From positions 1 to 12,633 of the forward strand of contig JAOZOM010000034.1 of assembly GCA_029933275.1 (NCBI GenBank): a DNA stretch of 12,633 bases, in the 5' to 3' direction. Of this stretch, positions 6,155 to 12,384 are shown one piece after another (position 1 is the stretch's first letter; each line of letters begins with the position of its first letter). Origin of the DNA: Anaerolineales bacterium (GTDB lineage Bacteria; Chloroflexota; Anaerolineae; Anaerolineales; Villigracilaceae). The notes beneath the pieces are model-generated. The model saw nothing but the letters and a program-made list of their open reading frames with translations. It had not been told where the DNA came from and made no database searches. Position numbers and translations under genes: made by a program.

Positions 6155-7620
6155 TAGTTTTTTCCTTTTCCTGCTGGCAATAGCAACGCCCGTGTTCCGT
6201 ATTTAATGTTTTTACGACCTTCTTCAGAAAAACTTTGTTGTTTTTGCAAATTTTCGGCTTCTAGTAAAACCGTTTTTGCCATACTACGCTCCCCATGAGA
6301 GAGGAGGTGTGTTGCTAAGTGTTGTAAACGACGAGAGGCTTCGTTATATTTGCCCTCGGAAACTTCTTCTTGCGCTCTTTCCTGCATCCGAAAAAGATTG
6401 AGATTAGCTAAAGCGTGCACCAAAGTCGGGGAGGGCGGTTCGAGGCTGGCTATTTCTGTTACTTCTCGAAAAACACGTATACGCATAGGTTGGCTCGGTA
6501 AAGCCTGAGAAGGGATTTCAAATTTAAGCGAACCCCTTAATAAGTTTGCCACGTCATCAATAACAGCAGATGGACTTACCGTAAATTCAAACAAGAGGCT
6601 AAGGGGTTGGTCACGTAAAATTATACCCAATTGGAGCGGGTTCTCAAGGGGAAGGTGTGCCGCATTGGGCTGTAGCCGAAAGATATAGCTTAATTCAATA
6701 TGAGGCGAGGTTTCTACTTTTAACTCTAGATTTTCCGCGAAAACTTTTGCTAGTTGTTTAAATTTTTCTTCTAAAAACGCTTGTATTTCTTGCGGATGGG
6801 CAATATAAGAACTACTACTACCAGCTTTAGATGCTAACTCGTCAAGAAAGTCATCGTTCCAATCTTTACCTATTCCCAAACCGCTGATTCCTATCCCATA
6901 ATTGGCGGATTCTTCAGCAGCGAGCATGGATTCCTCTTCATCACCATAGGTGTCTCCGTCTGTTAATAATATAACATGGTTCACACGCTCTACAGAAAAA
7001 TTCTTACGTACCTCTGCGATACCAGCTTGCAATCCCTGAAAAATTTCCGTTCCACCTGAGGGAAGAATCATCCGAATTTTTGTTTCCATCCTTCTACGGT
7101 CGAGTTGCAACGAGGCTGGAATCAAGACTTGGGCACGATCGCTAAATGTTACGACACTGAGAATATCTTGTTGTCTTAAGCTACGAATCAGATGGATAGC
7201 CGCAGCTTTGACCATTTCTGTATTTTGCCCTTTCATGGATGTAGAATTATCCAAAACGAGACAAATATTAAGCGGTGGAGAAATAACTTCGCCTTTATTT
7301 TGGCGCGGTTTCCATTCTAGGAGGGCGTAAATCAGTTGAGTTTCATTCAGGCGAACAAGACTTTGACGACTGTAAAAGGTGCGCTGAACAATCGGCGAAA
7401 CAGTCTCATCTTCGGGCATTAATGTGAGGTCATATTCTGCGCGTTTATCAGGATGCGAGAGAGTGTCGTAAGCCTGTTGAACATCTAAAAATATTTCTGT
7501 TTCACCCGGAGCCTCGTTTTTATCGGGATGCAAACGTTGCGCCGCCTCGAAATAGGCTCGCTTAATCTCTTCTTGCGTTGCATCTCGAAAGATGCCTAAA
7601 AGGGTGTAATAATCTTGCAA
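6154..7620 (-). CDS. J-domain/von Willebrand factor A fusion protein
   Basis: A 488-residue fusion. Residues 2-65 are a J domain (DYYTLLGI, HPD at 31-33, then AYDTLSHPDKRAEYDL), which in known proteins stimulates an Hsp70 ATPase. Residues about 115-290 are a vWA domain with an intact MIDAS metal site: DNSTS (D124, S126, S128), T191 and the LLTDGD aspartates (D221, D223). The rest (about 295-380) is predicted beta-rich, then a helical tail (400-460). There is no signal peptide or membrane helix, so it is likely cytosolic. The start is TTG at 7620, giving the usual J-domain start (DYYxLLG); only a weak AGG precedes it. It begins 11 nt after the phosphatase stop and ends overlapping the FHA gene. 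Its client is unknown; an adaptor or assembly role in the kinase system is inference. Confidence 0.92.
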   Translation of the reverse strand: MQDYYTLLGIFRDATQEEIKRAYFEAAQRLHPDKNEAPGETEIFLDVQQAYDTLSHPDKRAEYDLTLMPEDETVSPIVQRTFYSRQSLVRLNETQLIYALLEWKPRQNKGEVISPPLNICLVLDNSTSMKGQNTEMVKAAAIHLIRSLRQQDILSVVTFSDRAQVLIPASLQLDRRRMETKIRMILPSGGTEIFQGLQAGIAEVRKNFSVERVNHVILLTDGDTYGDEEESMLAAEESANYGIGISGLGIGKDWNDDFLDELASKAGSSSSYIAHPQEIQAFLEEKFKQLAKVFAENLELKVETSPHIELSYIFRLQPNAAHLPLENPLQLGIILRDQPLSLLFEFTVSPSAVIDDVANLLRGSLKFEIPSQALPSQPMRIRVFREVTEIASLEPPSPTLVHALANLNLFRMQERAQEEVSEGKYNEASRRLQHLATHLLSHGERSMAKTVLLEAENLQKQQSFSEEGRKNIKYGTRALLLPAGKGKN

Positions 7621-7631
7621 AATAAACCTAC

Positions 7632-8552
7632 TTACTGACCAACCATCTTGACTAAGACAACAGAAATATTATCGGGTCCACCTGCCGCATTCGCCGCGTT
7701 GACAAGATTCTGGCAAGCGCGTTCCAGCGTATCTGCATCACTCATAGCTTGGTGCATATCTTTTTCTGTTAGCACTCCCCAAAGTCCATCACTACAAAGC
7801 ATCAGGTTACCCTTTTTTGGGAAAGAGGCTGTAAAAATATCTGGTTCAAGAACTTCACCTTGCCCCAACGCTCGGTATAAGACGTTTTTTTGCGGATGAT
7901 TTGCCGCTTCTTCGGCAGTAATTTGCCCTAATTCTTCAAGGCGACCGACGAGAGAGTGGTCACGAGTAATCATGTCGAAACGCCCGTCTGGATAAACGGA
8001 GTATGCGCGGCTATCGCCAACGTGCGCTATGGAAACTTGGTCTCCCAGAACAAGCGCGGCGGTGAGTGTAGTACCACTGCCGGGGGCTTCGCGCTGAATT
8101 GCCTCTTGTGCTTGGGCAACGCCAGCAAGCATCAGCTCTTGAAGCGATTCGTCCAACGGTGCTGTGGGGAGAGAAAAAAGATAGGGGTGAAACTTCCGCA
8201 TAATATGCCCGCCAAAAACCCGCATGGCGGTATTACTGGCAATTTCCCCGTATTGGTGCCCCCCCATACCGTCGGCTACAATATAGAGTCCAAAGGGAAT
8301 ATTTCCAGCATTTCCGGCTAAGGTGGTTGTAATCGTCAGGATGCTATCTTCGTTAAGTTCACGTTGCTTCCCAACAGATTGTCCGCTTGCCGCGATTAAT
8401 TGTTGTAATTCGTATTGCATGGATTGGTGGGCGATAATATCTTCTACTTGTTGGGGAGAAAGAGGAACCGTTTCAGATTCACTGACTACAACAGGCTCTT
8501 TTTCTTCGGGCGACGTTTCTTTTTGAAATAGTTTTTTTATGGATTCAAACAC
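7632..8552 (-). CDS. PP2C-family Ser/Thr protein phosphatase
   Basis: A 306-residue PPM/PP2C-type metal-dependent phosphatase that would dephosphorylate targets of the adjacent kinase. The metal and catalytic motifs are all present: RELNED (R64, E68-D69), VADGMGGH (D94-G95), GTTLTAAL, HVGDSRAY (D180), TRDHSL, CSDGLWG (D255) and GGPDNIS (D294). The first ~50 residues are a charged, low-order extension before the catalytic domain. There is no transmembrane segment. The start is a GTG with an excellent binding site (AAGGAG at 8564-8559, 6 nt away), 14 nt after the kinase stop. Its place between kinase and FHA reader is typical of bacterial phosphothreonine circuits. The family call is secure; substrates are inferred from context. 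Confidence 0.95.
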   Translation of the reverse strand: MFESIKKLFQKETSPEEKEPVVVSESETVPLSPQQVEDIIAHQSMQYELQQLIAASGQSVGKQRELNEDSILTITTTLAGNAGNIPFGLYIVADGMGGHQYGEIASNTAMRVFGGHIMRKFHPYLFSLPTAPLDESLQELMLAGVAQAQEAIQREAPGSGTTLTAALVLGDQVSIAHVGDSRAYSVYPDGRFDMITRDHSLVGRLEELGQITAEEAANHPQKNVLYRALGQGEVLEPDIFTASFPKKGNLMLCSDGLWGVLTEKDMHQAMSDADTLERACQNLVNAANAAGGPDNISVVLVKMVGQ

Positions 8553-8558
8553 GAAAAG

Positions 8559-8564
8559 CTCCTT
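8559..8564 (-). promoter_or_regulatory. strong ribosome binding site deciding the PP2C GTG start
   Basis: AAGGAG on the minus strand lies 6 nt before the GTG at 8552. It supports that start over any internal codon. Confidence 0.75.
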
Positions 8565-8566
8565 GC

Positions 8567-10393
8567 TTAGGCTAAGAGTGCATAGATTTGGTGGTCTGTA
8601 GAGCCGATATAAACAATATCATCATAGACTAAAGGGGAGCCAGTAACGGGTCCTTCAGTCGCATATTTCCAGCGCAGTTGACCGCTTTTGGCATCTAAAC
8701 AATAGAGATGGCTGTCAATAGAGGTGCAATATAGTGCGTCTTTGTAAATAACAGGTGATCCGGTTACTTGATGTTCGGTACGGAAACGCCATGCTTCTTT
8801 GGATGTTTTCAAGTCAATAGCATAGATAAATCCATCTGCCGCGCCCGTATATATAAGATTATCCAAAATGGTTGGGGAGGAAACCGAGCCTTTTCCTAAT
8901 CTAAATTTCCAGAGAACCCACCCACTTTTCGGGTCTAGGGCGTATAAATGCCCGTCCAGCGATGTGAAATAAACGGCATGTTCAGTAACAAGTGGCGATG
9001 ATGTAATTCCGCGCTTGGCTCTAAACTGCCATTTGACCTTTCCTTTGAAATCTACACAGTAAAATTCTCCGTTCTCCGAGCCAACATAGATTAATTCATT
9101 CGCTACAAAAGGTGTAGAGCGAACAGCCGCGGCTGCTGAGAATGTCCACACAGCACGACCAGTCATGCTATTTACTGCATGTAAAACGCCATCATCCGAA
9201 CCGATAAAAACATGTCCTTCAGCAATACGCGGCGATGAGCGGACAGGTCCATCCGCATAATGAGACCAAACAATTTTGCCCGAATAAGCATTAATCACAT
9301 GCAAACGTTTATCTTCTGAGCCAAAGAATATGTTTTTATCAAAAACTGCGGGTTTGGAAACAATTCCACCTTCGGTGGGATATTTCCATTTGAGCACCCC
9401 ATCGGCGGCATTGAGCGCATAAAGGTTATTATCGTAGCACCCAACGTAAATGGTATTATCAAAATAAGTAGGCGTGCCACGAACCTCATCTTCGCATTTA
9501 AACTTCCAAAGAGGTTTAATCCCATCCGCCTGAAAAGCCGGTATCGCCTTTGATGCAGGCATCCTTGCGAGCAATCCCGTTTGACGCGCCGCCGCCATTA
9601 ATGCTTCTTTCATTTCATCAATATCAGGATAACGATCTTTTGGCTCATAAGTGAGAGCCCGAGCAATAACCGCTTCTATCTCAGGAAAAACATCCGGGTT
9701 CGAATCTCTAATTGGTCGCTCTTCAAAAGAAAATGGCGGCTCTAAACGTGGATCTCTTTTGGTGAGCAAATGATGGAGAGTCGCGCCCAACGCGTAAATG
9801 TCGGCAAGGTGAGTTGCTTCGCCACGATATTGCTCTGGCGGAGAGTACCCCTCTGTGCCAATCATGGTTCCCTTTTGTCCGGTCTGAAATTGCTTTGCTA
9901 TTCCAAAATCTACCAACATGATATGCCCGCGATTATCAATCATCACATTGGAGGGCTTCATATCTCTAAAAATAATTTGGTCTGGTTTATGATTATGCAA
10001 AAAGCTCAAAACATCACATAGTTCAATTCCCCAAGCAACTACCTGCGCAGGAGAAAGAAAGTCTTCGGCATCTCGTACCACAGCTTCAAGGTCTTGCCCG
10101 TTAATATATTCCAACACAAGGTAAGAACGATCATCGCTGGAAAAATAGTCAAAAATACTGGGGATAGAGGGATGTGTAAGCGTCGCTAAGATATTTGCCT
10201 CACGCTCAAAATTTCGGATAATTGTCTTCCTAACCTGAGGATCTGGCGCAAGGTTAACCATCTCTTTAACCGCTACAAGCTTAACCACATTCGGGAAATG
10301 TAAATCACGAGCGCGGTAAACAGACCCCATCCCACCGATGCCAATCACTTCTTGAATTAGGTAACGCTCAGACAAAGTAACACCCGACTGCAA
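8567..10393 (-). CDS. Hanks-type Ser/Thr kinase with C-terminal PQQ-like beta-propeller
   Basis: Numbered from the TTG at 10393 (608 residues). The kinase domain spans about 11-268: glycine loop GIGGMGSV (18-25), K43 (AVKEM), catalytic loop FRDMKPSN (R143, D144, K146, N149; Phe replaces the usual His), DFG (162-164), activation segment with T176 and T180 before EGYSPPEQY. From 291 there are eight 40-residue PQQ-like repeats, each opening with an aromatic W (296, 336, 376, 416, 455, 495, 535, 575), probably an 8-bladed propeller. No transmembrane helix separates the two, so the propeller appears cytosolic. The true start may be upstream: the frame is open to a stop at 10475-10477, with a possible CTG at 10466-10468 preceded by GAGG, adding DTRKVTRSVTRAV and more, 25 codons (633 residues). 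The TTG has no binding site. First gene of the operon. Confidence 0.93.
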   Translation of the reverse strand: MQSGVTLSERYLIQEVIGIGGMGSVYRARDLHFPNVVKLVAVKEMVNLAPDPQVRKTIIRNFEREANILATLTHPSIPSIFDYFSSDDRSYLVLEYINGQDLEAVVRDAEDFLSPAQVVAWGIELCDVLSFLHNHKPDQIIFRDMKPSNVMIDNRGHIMLVDFGIAKQFQTGQKGTMIGTEGYSPPEQYRGEATHLADIYALGATLHHLLTKRDPRLEPPFSFEERPIRDSNPDVFPEIEAVIARALTYEPKDRYPDIDEMKEALMAAARQTGLLARMPASKAIPAFQADGIKPLWKFKCEDEVRGTPTYFDNTIYVGCYDNNLYALNAADGVLKWKYPTEGGIVSKPAVFDKNIFFGSEDKRLHVINAYSGKIVWSHYADGPVRSSPRIAEGHVFIGSDDGVLHAVNSMTGRAVWTFSAAAAVRSTPFVANELIYVGSENGEFYCVDFKGKVKWQFRAKRGITSSPLVTEHAVYFTSLDGHLYALDPKSGWVLWKFRLGKGSVSSPTILDNLIYTGAADGFIYAIDLKTSKEAWRFRTEHQVTGSPVIYKDALYCTSIDSHLYCLDAKSGQLRWKYATEGPVTGSPLVYDDIVYIGSTDHQIYALLA

Positions 10394-10517
10394 TTGCTGA
10401 TGAGCCTGTCGCGGTTCATCAGCGTCAACAGCGCGGGTGACAGAACGTGTAACTTTTCGAGTATCCAGATTTCCTCACTTATAATACGCCTATAAGAACC
10501 TTTTTTAAGAATGACGA

Positions 10518-10546
10518 ATTATAGTGTGCTCTGACTGGATTTGCAA
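10518..10546 (-). promoter_or_regulatory. sigma-70-type promoter of the kinase operon
   Basis: On the minus strand TTGCAA (10546-10541), a 17-nt spacer and a perfect TATAAT (10523-10518). The predicted start near 10511 leaves about 43 nt to the possible CTG start, or about 118 nt to the TTG. A second A/T-rich box (TATTAT, 10486-10481) lies nearer. It fits the six-gene minus-strand operon; no plus-strand promoter as good was found for the divergent acyltransferase gene. Confidence 0.6.
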
Positions 10547-10688
10547 CTGCCCCAAAAGGATTACCCTTGCAGTTTCGTATGTTATCGAGCAAATATGGGT
10601 AAAAAGCCCGAATACGCTCTTGACCTTTAGCTTGCCTCCGTTCATCCTCATTTTTCTAAACCGGTGCATCTCAAACAGGAAACACAAA
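10547..10688. other. intergenic stretch upstream of the acyltransferase gene
   Basis: Between the minus-strand kinase promoter and the ATG at 10689 I see no gene. A possible plus-strand -35, TTGACC at 10620-10625, has only a poor -10 (CATCCT) at 17 nt. The AGGAAA before the ATG is the likely ribosome binding site. Confidence 0.4.
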
Positions 10689-11504
10689 ATGAATAATCTC
10701 TGGCGTTTATATCTCTCCCTGCCCGCCACTGGCGCATGGAATATGGCTGTGGACGAAGCTATTCTCGAACACGTTGTGCGCGGCGATTCTCTACCCACCC
10801 TACGCCTCTATCGCTGGGAACCGCCCTGCCTCTCTTTGGGACGCTCCCAGCCTTTTGCCGATATAAGTGTAGCCTCCCTCAAGAAAAATAGCTGGGATGT
10901 CGTTCGGCGTGTGACCGGCGGGCGCTCGATTCTACATACAGACGAGCTAACTTACGCGATTATCGCGCCAAAAGACAATTTGCATCTTCGCGGAACTTTG
11001 CTGGAAAGTTATCAGCATCTTGCACAGGCTTTGCTCGCGGCGTTAAAATCTATGGGGGTAGATGCTGAGATGAATAGAGAGAAAGCAAACCCCAAAAAAC
11101 AAAATAACCCAGTCTGTTTTGAGACTCCTTCAACTTATGAGATTACGGTAAAGGGGAAAAAAATAATCGGAAGCGCACAAGCGCGTCAAAAAGGCGGTGT
11201 ACTTCAACACGGGTCACTCCCTTTGACAGGAGACTTGGCGCGCATTACCCAAGCGTTAAACTTCCCTGATGCCACATCCCGCCAAATCGCTGCCGAAAAA
11301 TTATTGTCGCGCGCATCCACAATGGAATCGGCTTTGGGACGAGAAGTTGATTGGGGTACGGCGAGCAGGTCTTTTATCCACGCGTTTGAATCGGTGCTGG
11401 GAATCAGGTTTAAGCACGGAGCGTTATCCCCTGCTGAAAAAAATCGCGCAAGTGAATTAATCCAAAAAAAATACGCTCATGCGGATTGGACAGAGCGTAT
11501 TTAG
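10689..11504 (+). CDS. lipoate-protein ligase / LipM-type octanoyltransferase family protein
   Basis: A 271-residue member of the biotin/lipoate A/B ligase superfamily, acting in lipoyl cofactor assembly on GcvH and 2-oxoacid dehydrogenase E2 proteins. The signature RRVTGGRSILHTDELTY (73-89, with G77-G78 and H83) is followed by CFETPSTYEI (C143), then the lysine loop GKKIIGSAQARQ (K158) and LQHGSLPL. A cysteine at this place resembles the acyl-carrying Cys of LipM-type octanoyltransferases and argues against a plain LplA ligase, but both remain possible and I leave the symbol blank. The frame is open from 10524, but the family start (MNNLWRLY) fits the ATG at 10689, which has AGGA 7 nt upstream; the upstream 55 residues are unlike the family. 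The last codons overlap a terminator for the convergent gene. Confidence 0.9.
   Translation: MNNLWRLYLSLPATGAWNMAVDEAILEHVVRGDSLPTLRLYRWEPPCLSLGRSQPFADISVASLKKNSWDVVRRVTGGRSILHTDELTYAIIAPKDNLHLRGTLLESYQHLAQALLAALKSMGVDAEMNREKANPKKQNNPVCFETPSTYEITVKGKKIIGSAQARQKGGVLQHGSLPLTGDLARITQALNFPDATSRQIAAEKLLSRASTMESALGREVDWGTASRSFIHAFESVLGIRFKHGALSPAEKNRASELIQKKYAHADWTERI
11464..11502 (-). terminator. minus-strand intrinsic terminator inside the acyltransferase reading frame
   Basis: Read on the minus strand, AAATACGCTC (11502-11493) and GAGCGTATTT (11478-11469) form a 10-bp stem with a 14-nt loop, followed by more T (down to 11464). It terminates the DUF4230 gene, which ends at 11524, and the DNA also encodes the last residues of the acyltransferase. 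Confidence 0.7.
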
Positions 11505-11525
11505 AAGAGAGGCTGCTCTCTTTTT
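11505..11525 (+). terminator. plus-strand intrinsic terminator of the acyltransferase gene
   Basis: AAGAGAG (11505-11511) and CTCTCTT (11516-11522) form a 7-bp stem with loop GCTG, directly after the stop codon TAG (11502-11504), followed by T to 11525. It stops the plus-strand gene before the convergent DUF4230 gene. Confidence 0.7.
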
Positions 11526-12183
11526 AGTTCAAAAAAATCACGTTTTCGTACCCCAGAGCAGCAAAGAATTTTTCGAGAAAATGTTCAGCGTTTTGTTGGG
11601 CGAGGTCTAAAATACCATCTTCGAGTGCGGCTTTGTAGATTTCTGCTTCAGCAGCTTGGCGAGCCGTGGTTTCGAGATTTGTATCTCCTTGTGAGAGAAC
11701 ACCTGTATCACGATCGTACACATAGGATTTTTCATTATCGAGGGTGGCAATAAAAACTTCGGCTGGAGGTAAGGTGACGTAGAGCGCACCATTTTCTAAT
11801 TGCATATTTTCTGGACCTAGCTTTTCCATATCTATTCCGGCAATAACGATGCCATGCGCCACAAAGAGCAGACGGTCTCCAAAGAGAAAATCGAATGTGC
11901 CTTGACCAATTTCTGCGGTAATCACTTTTTCGATAGAGTATTGGATGGTTTCTAAACGAGCCAGAGAGCGCACCTCGTGGATGATGGTAATTGGATCGGG
12001 GATGATGGTGGGCGTGGGGTGCAACAAATCGGCTACTTGCGTTTGCATGGAACTATTTGCTTCGGAGAGAGGGGCTAAGGCTTGCTGTGCCTGTGTAGCA
12101 CTCTCTTGCACCGATTGAACAACAAAATAGGCGGCTATGCCAACGATGACAAGCAGGAGAAAGGGGAGTATATTTTTTTTCAT
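11524..12183 (-). CDS. DUF4230 family membrane-anchored protein
   Basis: A 219-residue protein with one N-terminal transmembrane helix (about 5-24) and a long outside domain that fits DUF4230. The linker (30-60) is Ser/Gln/Thr rich and followed by TPTIIPDPITIIHEV. The core has the recurring family elements RSLARLETIQYSIEKVITAE, LFGDRLLFVAHGIVIAGIDM, a LPPAEVFIATLD segment and SYVYDRDTGVL. The family has no established biochemical function; it is usually membrane-anchored. The ATG has AGGA 6 nt before it, and an extended -10 promoter at 12267-12275 lies upstream behind a 77-nt leader. It is a single gene, convergent with the acyltransferase and divergent from the ABC solute-binding protein. 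The family call is from recognisable motifs; the biological role is unknown. Confidence 0.88.
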   Translation of the reverse strand: MKKNILPFLLLVIVGIAAYFVVQSVQESATQAQQALAPLSEANSSMQTQVADLLHPTPTIIPDPITIIHEVRSLARLETIQYSIEKVITAEIGQGTFDFLFGDRLLFVAHGIVIAGIDMEKLGPENMQLENGALYVTLPPAEVFIATLDNEKSYVYDRDTGVLSQGDTNLETTARQAAEAEIYKAALEDGILDLAQQNAEHFLEKFFAALGYENVIFLN

Positions 12184-12208
12184 TTTTTATCCTTGATGTA
12201 ACTAAAAA

Positions 12209-12256
12209 TTAGAGGTCGTTCTCTAAAAATACTTTAACGCAACAATGTAAGTATTT
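12209..12256 (-). promoter_or_regulatory. two inverted repeats in the DUF4230 gene leader
   Basis: TTAGAG/CTCTAA (12209-12214 with 12221-12226, 6-nt loop) and AAATACTT/AAGTATTT (12227-12234 with 12249-12256, 14-nt loop) sit one after the other in the 77-nt leader, downstream of the promoter. They may be transcript hairpins or an operator. No known riboswitch was recognised. Confidence 0.35.
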
Positions 12257-12266
12257 CGTAAGGTTG

Positions 12267-12275
12267 ATTATAGCA
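12267..12275 (-). promoter_or_regulatory. extended -10 promoter of the DUF4230 gene
   Basis: On the minus strand TGCTATAAT (12275-12267) is a perfect TGnTATAAT. No good -35 lies upstream, as expected for extended -10 promoters. Transcription would start near 12260. Confidence 0.55.
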
Positions 12276-12294
12276 TTTCTTAAACAGATGTTAC

Positions 12295-12323
12295 TTGCGT
12301 TCTCTATTATTTCAGGTTATTAT
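12295..12323 (+). promoter_or_regulatory. possible promoter of the solute-binding protein gene
   Basis: TTGCGT (12295-12300), a 17-nt spacer and TATTAT (12318-12323) form a moderate sigma-70-like promoter, with start near 12330. It is back to back with the minus-strand promoter at 12267-12275. Confidence 0.45.
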
Positions 12324-12334
12324 CACTTTTGAAA

Positions 12335-12350
12335 GGTTGAAAAGTCAACC
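12335..12350 (+). promoter_or_regulatory. inverted repeat GGTTGA-AAAG-TCAACC in the leader
   Basis: A perfect 6-bp inverted repeat just downstream of the predicted start site and 34 nt before the ATG. It could be an operator or a leader hairpin; no regulator can be named. Confidence 0.4.
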
Positions 12351-12372
12351 GTAAATCCACTTTTCTGTAAAG

Positions 12373-12378
12373 AAGGAG
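12373..12378 (+). promoter_or_regulatory. ribosome binding site of the solute-binding protein gene
   Basis: AAGGAG lies 6 nt before the ATG at 12385. It is the strongest binding site in the window and decides the start. Confidence 0.8.
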
Positions 12379-12384
12379 AAAAAA

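Noticed and set aside
10611..10619. AATACGCTC also found at 11470-11478
   Set aside because: Nine bases shared at unrelated sites is within chance; no flanking similarity.
10524..10688. Upstream extension of the acyltransferase frame
   Set aside because: The 55 extra residues are Cys-rich and unlike any family member; the ATG at 10689 has a binding site and a matching N-terminus.
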